DNA of 64,000 nucleotides. Source: Tanytarsus gracilentus. Its lineage: Eukaryota; Arthropoda; Insecta; Diptera; Chironomidae. Each line of letters starts with the position of its first letter. Within the stretch, counting starts at the first letter, position 1. Under the pieces are notes generated by a model. That model was not told where the DNA came from, searched no databases, and was given only the letters and a program-made list of their open reading frames with translations. Shown here in pieces: positions 33,802 through 44,241 of this stretch. A program made the translations under genes and the position numbers. The stretch spans positions 5,146,001 to 5,210,000 of the forward strand of contig JAXRKN010000039.1 of the NCBI GenBank assembly GCA_038502055.1. Reading direction: 5' to 3'.

Positions 33802-36800
33802 TCCATCGAGATCTCGGCTCCTGAGATAGCTAGAGACTTCTAGTTTTCGCCAAATGGTAGGTCTATGAATTTAGATTCGGCCATTTTAGGAGTTATGAGG
33901 GTCATGACCACAGGTCGTGCCATGGACAGCCCTAAATGCCATTTTTCACACAAATTTCCTGTTATATGGCTTCATGTATGTCGTTGAACTCGTATTTGTA
34001 TCAGGAATCGAAAGGCATTGATGATATTTGAGGAATGTCTATCATGGCCATCCAAGAGTGCCACCAATGTCCATCACGGCCGGCCAGTAGTGCCCCTAAT
34101 GTCCATTTTTTAAAAGTATGGCTTCATGTACCTCGTTGAACTCATAATTGCATCAGGAATTGATTAGCATTGATGATTTTTGAAGAATGACCGTCACGGC
34201 CGGCCAGGAGTGTCCAAGGAATGCCACTAATGTCCATTTTTTAAAAGTATGGCTTCATGTACCTCGTTGAACTCGGAATTTGACCAGGAATCGATTGGCA
34301 TGGATCTGAAAATGGAACACTGTGGAAAATGGAACACAGTGGAAAATGGAACATAGTGGAAAATGAAACATAGTGGAAAATGGAACATGGTGAAAATGAA
34401 ACATAATGGAAAATGAAACACAGTGGAAAATGGAACATAGTGGGAAATGGAACATAATGGAAAATGAAACACAGTGGAAAATGGAACACAGTGGAAAATG
34501 GAACACAGTGGAAAATGGAACACAGTGGAAAATGGAACACAATAGAAAATGGAACATAGTGAAAAATGGAACATGGTGGAAAATGAAACACAGTGGGAAA
34601 TGTAACATAATTGAGAAATATTTTCCATAAGGCTTCCCTTTTGGCTTCTCCAAGGCTTCTTCATAGGACTTCCCCATGTTACATTTCCAATACTGATCTG
34701 TTACAAGTGGGTTACACGGCAACACCCACGTGTGGGTTTTGAAACATTTTTTGATTACTTTGATAATTTTGGTGAGTGATGATCGTTTATTAGAAATTTT
34801 AAATATACGAAATTTAGCTTCAATAATGACGCGGTCTCGAAATTCACTTTCCCGAAATTCAGCTTCAATAAAAATTTAAGTTTTTTTCGACCGTTATTTT
34901 CATGATGCCATGAGAGCAAATTTTTTCGAGCAAAATATATTTTTTTACATAGAAAGATTCTTAGAAGGTTAAAAATAAAGTTTCAATAAAGGTTGATATA
35001 AAATTTTGGGAAATAAATAGAAAAATAAAACTTTATTCTTCGCAATATTGCTACTATCCTCTGTTCCATCAATCACTTATTAATAATAATTATTATGCCT
35101 GAATAAAGTTTTATTTTTTTTTTTCAAATTTTTTACTTTTTGAATTTTCTTTATTTTTGTAAAAATTATTTTAATTTTGATATATTAAACTTAAATTTTT
35201 ATTGAGCTGATTTGGAATATTTGACCTTTTAATTTATATTTAAATTTTTAATTCTAATTGTTTTTTTTAAATAAAGTATTATGAAAATAATGAAAAATAC
35301 ATAACTTTATAACGTAATTTTAAATTTCAAAAGTAAGGTACCAAAAAAGTGATTATAAAAGCAATCCAAAAATTTTAAGAGCAGCTGGCAAATATCCAAA
35401 AATAATTTTAATTACAAATATCCTGAAAATCTTAAACTTTCAAATACTCTCACATGGCTTTTCTAGATCACAAACTAAACTTTCTGTGCATTCATTTTTC
35501 CATTCACTGATAACTTTTTCCTTCCCTCATTCAACGAAAGTTAAAAGTTTATCATATTGGAGATTTTTCTTCTTCACTCTTCAAGAATGGATAAAAAAGA
35601 AGAAGAAAAATACTCGATATTAAGAAGTTGATAGCGTTTTTGAAGAAGATTTATTGATTTTCTCCTCGCACGTATCAAGAAGAAAATAGTGAGACATGCA
35701 GAAAGTTTTCCTTTAAAAACATATTTAGTTATGCAAAACAGTAGGTTTGATCTTCTGCTTCACTTCACAAAGGCAAAATCTGTTTTATTTTTCCCATGAA
35801 GGCGGAAAATTTTGTGGAACTCAGAAAAGTTTGTGAGTTAAAAATAATTGGATGGCGATGGAAGCAAGGACACGTGACAAAATTTGCCAAAGTGTTGAGC
35901 GAAAATTTTTAATTATATTAAATATTATAATTATGTAATTAACACTTTGAAACTTTTAAATTGAAAATTTCACGATAAACTCAATACGAGAAAATTATGG
36001 TTTAAAACTTTTCCATTCCGTGTCAATTTTTACGGTGGCAATTTGACAAAAGCTCAAACTTCAACCTTTAAAATCTAATAAATTCTTCAACATATTATAA
36101 TAAAATAATAAGAAACGGAAGTGTCTTCTTCATACATTCATCGCTTAGCTTCTGCGACGACAAATTTTGTCATTTTCTTTAGCGTACATCTAAAACATAT
36201 TCACACTCAGCAGAGCTCGCATTGAAATTTCAGGGAGGAGGAAAAAAGTTTTATGTGCGATGACAATAAAGCTTTTATTCTCAGCGTTCATGCATGGAGA
36301 GACATTTTACATATCATTACATTTCGTAATATGTCAAGAACGCATTTAAACGAGTATGAGGGAAAATCCGATCTTGCTTTTCAATTTTCTCCAATTTCGA
36401 CATACGGCAAAAGCTTTTATGACGATTTCTCGAGGGAAAATCTTTCAAAGTTGAACGTAAAAGTTTTCTTCTTTTCCTTGTTCTAGTACGGGAGGCACTC
36501 GAGAGACACCAAAAGTGAGCATTTGAAGAAAAACCATATGAATGGATTTGAAGATGAAAAGGATTGAGGCGAAAAAGAAAAAGCTCTTTTGAGAAATGTG
36601 TTGGAAAACTTTCACTTTGCTTTTTTTCTCGTGACGACTGACGATGTTGACGATGAATTAAATTCTCCTTATTTTTTTGTGAAGATTATTTTGTTCATAA
36701 ACCGCACGTACCACTTTTTTCTCGGTCGTCGATTTTCCTTTTTTTCTGAGAACTTATTGCGATATAAAAAGTTTTTTGTAGAGCCTTTTAGTGAAGAGGA

Positions 36801-39800
36801 AATGTGGAAATATGGCTTCGTGGCTTCACTCGAGAAAAAAGAGAGCTTTTAAGGCGATTAAATTTGAGAAAATTCTTTTTTCGTGGAAAATTATTAATAT
36901 TTTTTATTTAATTATTAAAAAAGTTTTATTGATGAAATTTCGAGTTTCTTCAAATCCAAAATTTACATTTCATCTCAAATATTTTTTTTTTCAATATCGT
37001 CAGCACTAATTTTTTACAGCATGAACTCCGAAATATTTTTACAGCATTTTTCACCCACATTTTCGGAGAAATAAAAATTTATATTTGATGGGATTCACAA
37101 GTATGTGTGTGTGCATGTTAAGGAAGGAGAAGACATAAACTTATTTTTCCATTATCGAAATAAAAGGCATTGGGATCATAAGTGTGCTTCACTCAAGCAA
37201 AAATACACAAACTCATCAATTTGAAAGTTTTCTTTTCCCTTTTTTTGGATGTAAAAATCTTTCATTCTCATTGTGGTTAAGGGTTGATTAAAAAAAGCGT
37301 CAAAATATTTTAAACACGCTCAAAAAAATTAAATAATTAAATAATTAATTAGATTTAAATTAAAAAATTTGTGACGTTTTCTACTAACAACCCCCAAACA
37401 ACATCCATCACCCACTCCTCATTTATCTCAGTTTCTAAATTGAAATTTTCCTCGAAACACACAAAATTTTATTTCTTTCGGGTCTTTTGAGTCATTTTCA
37501 TAAAATTTATCATCTTCATGTCCCTCGTGTGATAATGCGATGCACACGAGTGTAGTAAAAATTTTCTTGTATGAATATTTCAGAGTCATAAATACGTTCA
37601 TTAACACATTATGAGGTTCATGTAAAAAGATCTTCAACTATGCTCGTAAAATGATTTTTATTTCTCCCTTTCTACTCGTTGTCCTGTTTGCCGCTGTGTA
37701 GATACTATAAAAAATAATAAGGGAAGATTTTCAGGGATGAAGTTTGAGTGTCCTAGTGGGAAAAAAGCTTGATGAGAATTTATTTCAGATTTAAATATTT
37801 TTGAGCTATTTTTATTTTCCAACTTGAAATATTTCATCTCGTTTAAAATTTCCATTTAACCTCAATCCCAAACTTATCGCTAGGACTTAACTCTCTGATC
37901 ACCTAACATTTCCTCCATCCATTTTCATCATTCTCAAATTACGCACGGCTCTCAGAAGATATCATCATTATCATTATTATTATTTGACCCTTTATAGCAG
38001 AATGTGAGTTTAAGTTGAGAACATTTTCACAAGAAAGAAAATTTTGATGAAGAAAATTAAGTCAAGGGTTGGGTTTACTTTTTTTAATGAAGTCTTATGA
38101 TTTTAGTAACGGTCAAAAAATATTTACAACCCTTAAGATAAAGAAGAAAATTGAAATGCAAAAGTTTTTAAACTTGTAATAAAAAGCTGCAGCTAAAAGC
38201 ATGAATGAAAAAACCTTTTATCTTGCCTTTAACTAAAGTTTCATTTATTTTCACCCTAATTGTTGATTTTTCCTTGAAATTCAATGGAAAACATAAAATT
38301 AAATCTTTTTCTCATTGAAATGGAAAATTTTCCGAATGAACTTTAATTCCTTTCTTGTAGGCCTTTTCCGCATGACTGACCTGCATGTAAAACCTCATAA
38401 CTTTATGTGTGTAAGGCAAACTTTGACGTTGTGTCACTGAAAAGGTCGGAAGAACTTCTGATGCTTCCTTCATGAGTTCATTTTAATTGATAATTAAGTG
38501 AGAATGAGAAAGCAACATGAAACATGTTGTGTACATTTTATTAAGCGTAATATTTGCCATCAAAAAACTTTCTCTGCACAGAGGAAAAAGTAAAACTTTT
38601 CTCCGCACGCTCTCACGTCAATATGATGTTACTTTTTTTGCTTTTCTTTGATAATGTCAAACACAGTTGGAATTTTTGTGATGTCAAGAGAGCAATGAAT
38701 TATTTTAGGATGATTTAAAAAAAATTCTTTGAGTATTTTGGAAACATAAAAAAAAGTTGCGGATATTTAAAAGATCTTCTTCTTCTTCTTCTTCTTTATT
38801 CAGTGTTTATTCATTAACATTAAAAAAAATAAATGCTCGAACAGGCATCGCGGCTTTCACCTTTTTTGCCGAGTGTGTCAGTTGTGATGTCTTAGAACCC
38901 ACAAAGTTCATTAATTTTCTTTTCCAAAGAGTTTGTTACGGATATTTAAAAGATCAAGAGTGAAATTTTCATTAAAAAGATTTAAATCAAAATTTGAATA
39001 AATTAAAATGTGCATTTTTTATGATTGTTCAAGTTGCAATTAAATTAATTAAAAATATTCTCAACAACATATTTTTCATTATTTGCGATCATACTACAAT
39101 TTAATTATGAAATCTTAGCCAGTTCTTGAACATAAAAATTTGTTTATTAACTCAAGTTTTATTTCAAAATTAATTCACTCATCTCCGCTGCACCAATCAA
39201 CAAAATTAACTTCAAGTTAAACTTTTATTAAAATTAAAAGTTGAAAGCGCTGTTGAAGGACTTTTTATATTTTCTAGAGTTTAATTTCATAAGTAAGATT
39301 TTGTTGAAACTCAAATTCATCTCTAATGGATTAATTTTCTTATTTTTCTCTTTCTCATTTTCATATAGCGAAGAACGTCATAATCAGTGATAGTGATACG
39401 ACACAACCATCATGGCAAAATACAAACTATGGCCTTCCCTACTTTGACAATACGACAAAACGCGATCACATTGCGACAGTCGGCTCCGCGGCAAAACTTC
39501 AATGTGTTGTGAGAAATTTAGGTGACAGGGCGGTGAGTATGACGCGAAGAAAAATTGTGATATGCGAGGCGAGGAAATTTTCAAGAATGATTTCATAAAA
39601 AAGTATCTTTACGTTTTTTTTTATTACTCAATGAAAATTATGGCGCCTCGAATATTAAAGACATGGCATTAATCAAAGAAGAATGCTATTAGCATCATAA
39701 CGCCATTTCGTTAATTGAATTACCCGTGATTTATGCTTTAATCCGTATTTTTTCTTCTCATATCCACCCCTGCTGTCTTATGACTGTCATCGTTCATGAA

Positions 39801-42800
39801 CACTCGCTGACATTGCTTACTAACCTCGTTATGGTGCGATGTATAGGTATCGTGGATAAGGAAACGTGACTTGCATATTCTCACCGTGGGCATTCTTACC
39901 TACACCAACGATCAACGCTTTCAGTCACTTCATGCTGATTCATCTGATGAGTGGACATTAAGAATTACATCGCCGCAGCCGCGGGATAGTGGGGTAAGTG
40001 GCTGGCGATAATGCTCGGAGACTTATCATAAAATATTTTTGAGTTGAAGAAAGTCACGTTCGAGTGATCTGAAAATATATTTGAAAGTTTTTAACTCAAA
40101 TTAAAAAAATAAATCTTAAGATTAAAATAACAAATCCCAAGATTTAAAAAATATCTCAAGATTTATCTAAAATTTCAAGTAAAACTTAACACAAAAATTA
40201 ATTTATCTCCTTTAAGATTTACGAGTGCCAAGTGTCGACCGAACCAAAAATTAGTTTGGCATTTCGTCTAACAGTCATCGGTGAGTAGCTCACATCATTT
40301 CACCGTGTCATGATTAATTCACTCAACTACACTCCCCTCACAATTACAATGCTAATGATTAATTAAGTGAATTGTTCTCACTTCATTTTCTCTCGCTTTC
40401 TGCATTGCGGAAATTGTTGCCGATGTTGAGAGAAAATGGAAAAAGGCAAGCCATTAATTATAGTATCGAAAAAGAGCGAGAGTTTGGGTGCTGCAAAAAA
40501 AATATGCTAACAGGAAATTAAAAAATGTTATGAAGGAGTTTTTCAATTTTTCAGCTAAAAAAATTTATAATCTTCTTCGAGCATGATGGAATGAAAAATG
40601 CTCATTCAAAATCCTTTTTCTTATAATAAAATGCCGGGGAGAGCTGAGAAAGTTTTTCTTACTGCAAAATCGTTTAGCATTTTTAAGTTATTTATTGCTC
40701 GCAATTATTCGTCGATTGAAGGTTTTTTTAAGAAAGAAAAAATTGAGCATTAAAAAGGTTGTTAGAAAAAAGTTTTGTATGTTTAACATTTTTTATAAAG
40801 GTTAAATTTTTTAAAATTAACTGTAAATTTATCAATAAGAAATCTGCGTCCATAATTTATGGATTAATAAAAAAATTTATTGAACTTGTTTTAAAATTTT
40901 TCAATCCTAAAAACTTGAAAACTTGAAACCTGAATTTTAATTCCGAATCCTACATATGAACTGAAAGTCAAATTCATTCAAATATTTTCAAACAATTCTT
41001 TGCAATTCACTTATCTCATTGATCTGAAACTATATTCAAAGTTAATGAAAGAACAAATCATACAAATTGAGTTGCAAGTTTTCTGCATTGAAAATAAATT
41101 TAGCGTATTGAATAGCGATAATAATATTTCTGCGTATTGAAATCAATAAATTTTTGCTCTGTACATTTCTGATTTTTTTAACTTCAATCAAGTGAAAGTC
41201 AAATGTTGAAATTGAAATGCTAACCTGAGTTTTATTTAAAATGCTGAAAGTTCAATTTGGTTTAACCGAACTAAAAATACAAAAAAAATTTAAAACTTTC
41301 TCAAAAGTATTTAAATCTCTTCAATACCAAACTTTCTCTATGAATTTTAAAAGCTCAACAAGTTTCAAGTGGAAATGACCAATTTCCTTTAATTCCTAAG
41401 CCAAATAAAACAATAAAACTCTACCGAGAGATGTCACACTATTGGGTCACAACCGAGCTTTCATCGGAAGGACGGAAAAGTAAAGAAAGGATTTTGTTTA
41501 TGTTAAAGATGGCTCCGTGCTGCTTGCTTTAGTCTCATATTAGAAAATTTTTGTAATCGGATTATTGAACCGAACATAGTGCGAGCATATAAAATGTACA
41601 TAAACAAACGAGATCGAGATGAGTCGATAGACACGACATGGCTTTTACTCGTACGAGGAAATTTAGCTGAGCTTAACCGAAAAATGGTTCTTATCGACAT
41701 CCCATTAGCATATCACAACATTCAGAGTGAATAATTATTTGTGCTTAGATGAGGATTTAAATCTCTCTCTCTGCATGATGTTGGCATTAAATTGGGCGGA
41801 TGGATGATTAAAGATGAAGTAAAAATATTTTTTTAGGTTTCTTTAAGAAAATTTAAACTATAACTTTACCCTTTTGCCTCACACTGCAATCTCAAAAACA
41901 CCACTAAACATAAAACTTTTCTATATCCTCACACATAAACTTTTAGTTTTACGAAAAATTTCAATTTTCCACTCGATAATGTTTGCTAAAATAAGTGCTT
42001 ACCGAACCGTAAATTTCCTTGGAAAATATGCGGCAACTCACACAAAATTGAATCTCATTGCGGCATGGCCAAAAAAGAGAGATTTTCCTTCGCCATTATC
42101 CACATTATCGTCCATACATCATCATAGAAGAAGAAAAAAATTGGGACATTACATAACGATAATGGTTTTGAAGCATATGCAAAAAATTGTAACAATAACA
42201 ACAATATTAACCGCATATTTTGTGTGGAATGTCAAATTATTTTGCGGTAGTTTCGTGCAGGGATTTTATACAGTCAGAAATTTGATTAAAGTCATGTTAT
42301 TTTCACACTAAAAAAATATGCTGGATACTTTATGGGTTTGTTTACTTTGAGCACACAAATATTTGCCATTTCTATGCCACCATATTCGACCGTTCATTGA
42401 TATGGCATTCGATGGCGATGAAGGGGAAAAATATACCATTAAGTTGTTTGGAAGTTTCTCTTTTTCCATAGTTGAATGGACCTAATGGATGAGTTATGAT
42501 GAAATTTTCCTGCAACTTCTTTATTTGAGTGTTGTTCAAAAATTATTAGGTATATCAATAAATTGAAGACAAAAATATTTTCTATAAAAATTTCCAGCTT
42601 CACTTACAAGTTTTTTCGCTTACTTTGATAATCAATTTTTTTGGTACCTTATTTTTAAATTTAAAAAGTACGTTATGAAATTTACTGTGTTTTTTCATGT
42701 GAATTTTCATAATGGTTTTTTTTATTTTCAAAAGAAGCACCAAAAATTTTTAGAGCAGCTGAAAAATTATAATTTTAATAATATTTTTTCTTCATGTAAA

Positions 42801-44241
42801 TTGAAACCAAAAAAGCAAATAAAGCCCATGAAAAAAATTCTTTCAAAAGAGTTATTTTTCTTGTGAAAGCCCATAAAGAGCTTTTAATCCGAAAAGAGTC
42901 TCCTAATGTGGCCCACATAAAAATTCTCATATACACTAACAAAAAAAGACATATTCACAGTAGACAGAGCAAAAAAGGGACATCACAGAGCGAAGAAAAG
43001 CACAAAATTGATTTCGATCCACATTCACATCCATGTACATTAACATGATGTTTTTGTTATCCTCTCTCTCTTTTTTGCTCTTTCTCTCGTGTAGTTTCTC
43101 GTGCCGAGATATTAGGAAATAGTGAAGTTTTCATCAAGAGTGGCAACGACATAAATCTCACGTGTGTCGCATATGAAGCACCAGGCCCGCCATCGTTTAT
43201 CTACTGGTACAAAGGCCCAAGTGTAATCAACTATTCACAGCGCGGCGGGATAAGTGTGCTCACCGAGCGTCATTCAAAGACAAGCAAATTGGTTATTTCA
43301 CGTGCTATGGCTTCGGACAGTTCAAACTATACGTGTCAACCGAGCAATTCAGGTGAGTACATAAAGCTATTAACATGAAAGCCATTCAAGTGCAATAACA
43401 CGAACTCTCACGGAGTTGTTGTTATTGCTGGTGTAGATATTTGTTTTTATTTGCATCATGAAGCGTGAGGGATGATATGAGAGAAATGACGTGTCATGAG
43501 AGCATTTTATTAAGTGATTAAATCAAGGGGCTGCAACTTGGATTTTTTTAAAATATTTTAATGATAAATTTTGATAGATTTTAAAATTTGAACTTTTTTA
43601 AAATAAAATTCTCAACCTTTCAATTGTGACTGACTAGTTTTTTTCCATATCCTTATAATATAATTAACATCATAAAAACTCGTCTTCTCTTCTTTATCAA
43701 CATTGCTTTCGTGACACTTTCCATCCTCTCTTCGTATCTTGTCGTCTCTCATTTTATTTACCCGACTATGAAAAGTGCACTTGAAGCAGGCTGACTAGGA
43801 GGTTTTAAAAAATATTAAAATTAATTTTTTTTATGATAAAATAATTAACTATTTAATTTTATTCCATTAATTTATTTCATAAAATATTGTAAAACAAATA
43901 AATGGTCAGACTAACTTGAGAAAATTTTTAATTGTCCGGAATTTATTTATGAGTGGCTTTTTCAACTTTAATGGATTCTTTTTGTTCTGTTTACAGATCC
44001 TGCAAGTGTAATGGTACATGTTATAAATGGTGAACATCCAGCTGCAATGCAGCATGGCAACAGTAGCAGTAACAGTCTTCACACATACCACCGTCATCAT
44101 CGAAATAGGAACAGCAATTTTTTTACACTCCATCTATCGAAATTGCTTTTATCATCGCCGACCAAAATGTTCTCCACAATACCGACGCTTTTTTACGTGG
44201 CACTATCAACTGTCATATGCATTAATTTCTACACGAGATGA
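31053..44241 (+). CDS. Dpr-family immunoglobulin cell-surface protein, six exons
   Basis: Exons: 31053-31119, 39369-39532, 39847-39993, 40217-40280, 43095-43352 and 43997-44241; GT..AG, phases match, 314 aa. Exon 1 encodes a signal peptide (MRIIWGFLK...). Ig1 (about 45-147) has C68 and C130 and the Dpr hallmarks NLGDRAVSWIRKRDLHILTVG, TYTNDQRF, RDSGIYECQVSTEPKIS. Ig2 (about 150-245) has C171 and C228 (NLTCVAYEAPGPP, WYKG, DSSNYTCQPSNS) and then VINGEHPAAMQHG, a near-invariant Dpr segment. The tail ends in a hydrophobic stretch (about 291-311), consistent with GPI anchoring. Dprs bind DIPs at neuronal surfaces and guide synaptic partner choice. The exact Dpr number is not determined. The first intron is 8.2 kb and intron 4 is 2.8 kb, typical of dpr genes. 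Exon 1 is joined by phase and signal-peptide logic only. Confidence 0.9.
31171..31250. mobile_element. Small MITE, TGGACAC family, copy 3
   Basis: Left TAAGGAGTGAACACT and right AGTATCCACCCCTTG form degenerate inverted ends around an AT-rich core of about 50 bp. It sits 50 bp after the exon 1 donor of the Dpr gene. Confidence 0.4.
31251..33719. other. Dpr intron 1, proximal part
   Basis: AT-rich intronic DNA without coding exons or RNA genes that I can support. The 109-codon frame at 31422-31751 has no family motif. A CAGCTGCTGTTAAATTTTTT motif at about 33699-33718 resembles the ends of the MITE at 42594-42762. Confidence 0.5.
33761..33800. repeat. (CTGT)n microsatellite
   Basis: TCCGTCCGTCTGTCTGTCTG continuing in TCTG/TCCG units. 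Such tracts are a common start of invertebrate non-autonomous transposon families. Confidence 0.85.
33938..34305. repeat. Tandem ~130-bp repeat, about three copies
   Basis: Units share TATGGCTTCATGTACCTCGT, then GAACTC..ATCAGGAAT, GCATTGATGAT, CACGGCCGGCCAG and AATGTCC. The second and third units are nearly identical over TGTCCATTTTTTAAAAGTAT. The first is more diverged. Confidence 0.75.
34306..34610. repeat. 17-bp minisatellite, 18 units
   Basis: Consensus TGGAAAATGGAACACAG with variants at the last few bases (ACATAG, ACATGG, ACATAA). One unit is 16 bp; the others are 17. Since 17 is not a multiple of 3, each strand's reading cycles through all phases, so three overlapping minus-strand frames of 116-156 codons (34227-34725) are all open here; they are repeat artefacts, not genes. 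Confidence 0.9.
35281..35388 (-). mobile_element. GGTACC-core MITE family, partial copy
   Basis: Read on the minus strand, CCAGCTGCTCTTAAAATTTT leads to ATAATCACTTTTTTGGTACC and then a segment ending ACGTTAT. The copy at 42594-42762 shows the same order on the plus strand. The other end of this copy is not clear. Confidence 0.5.
38760..38955 (-). mobile_element. Short retro-insert with 17-bp target duplication
   Basis: CGGATATTTAAAAGATC occurs at 38760-38776 and again at 38939-38955, flanking a 162-bp insert. Read on the minus strand the insert ends AATAAACACTGAATAAAGAAG followed by an (AAG)n tail, seen on the plus strand as (TTC)n. This looks like a 5'-truncated reverse-transcribed RNA with a simple-repeat tail. 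Confidence 0.6.
40281..43094. other. Dpr intron 4
   Basis: 2.8-kb intron between the first and second Ig-encoding parts. It holds the MITE at 42594-42762. The 145-codon plus frame at 41874-42311 lacks motifs and splice context and is considered chance. Confidence 0.55.
42594..42762 (+). mobile_element. GGTACC-core MITE family, full copy
   Basis: Ends CCAGCTTCACTTACAAG.. and ..AAAAATTTTTAGAGCAGCTG are diverged inverted repeats of about 40 bp. The interior contains TTTTTTTGGTACCTTATTTT and ACGTTATG, shared with 35281-35388. 169 bp, non-coding. Confidence 0.5.

Larger units (their letters stand above)
33720..34740. mobile_element. TIR-bounded repeat element with nested tandem arrays
   Basis: Bounded by GTGTAACCCAC (33720-33730) and GTGGGTTACAC (34707-34717), perfect 11-bp inverted ends, each followed by a small hairpin (CCACGAAGTGG left, CCCACGTGTGGG right). 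Inside: a CTGT/CCGT microsatellite, about three ~130-150-bp tandem units and an 18-unit 17-bp minisatellite. No transposase. Probably a non-autonomous DNA transposon or satellite-like element in Dpr intron 1. Class is not determined. Confidence 0.6.
34741..39368. other. Dpr intron 1, distal part
   Basis: Contains a MITE-related segment (35281-35388) and a 162-bp retro-insert with 17-bp duplication (38760-38955). Otherwise AT-rich with no exon or RNA gene supported. Frames of 60-90 codons (36253-36852 and others) have no family signature. Confidence 0.5.

Noticed and set aside
34227..34725. Three long overlapping minus-strand frames (116-156 codons) rich in Phe/His/Cys/Ser
   Set aside because: They are translations of the 17-bp minisatellite in its different phases; no start context, domain or non-repeat coding sequence supports a protein.
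38774..38797. Serine-rich peptide frame over the TTC repeat
   Set aside because: A trinucleotide microsatellite that forms the tail of a retro-insert, not coding sequence.
41874..42311. 145-codon plus-strand frame inside Dpr intron 4
   Set aside because: No recognisable domain, and it lies within an intron defined by well-supported flanking exons.
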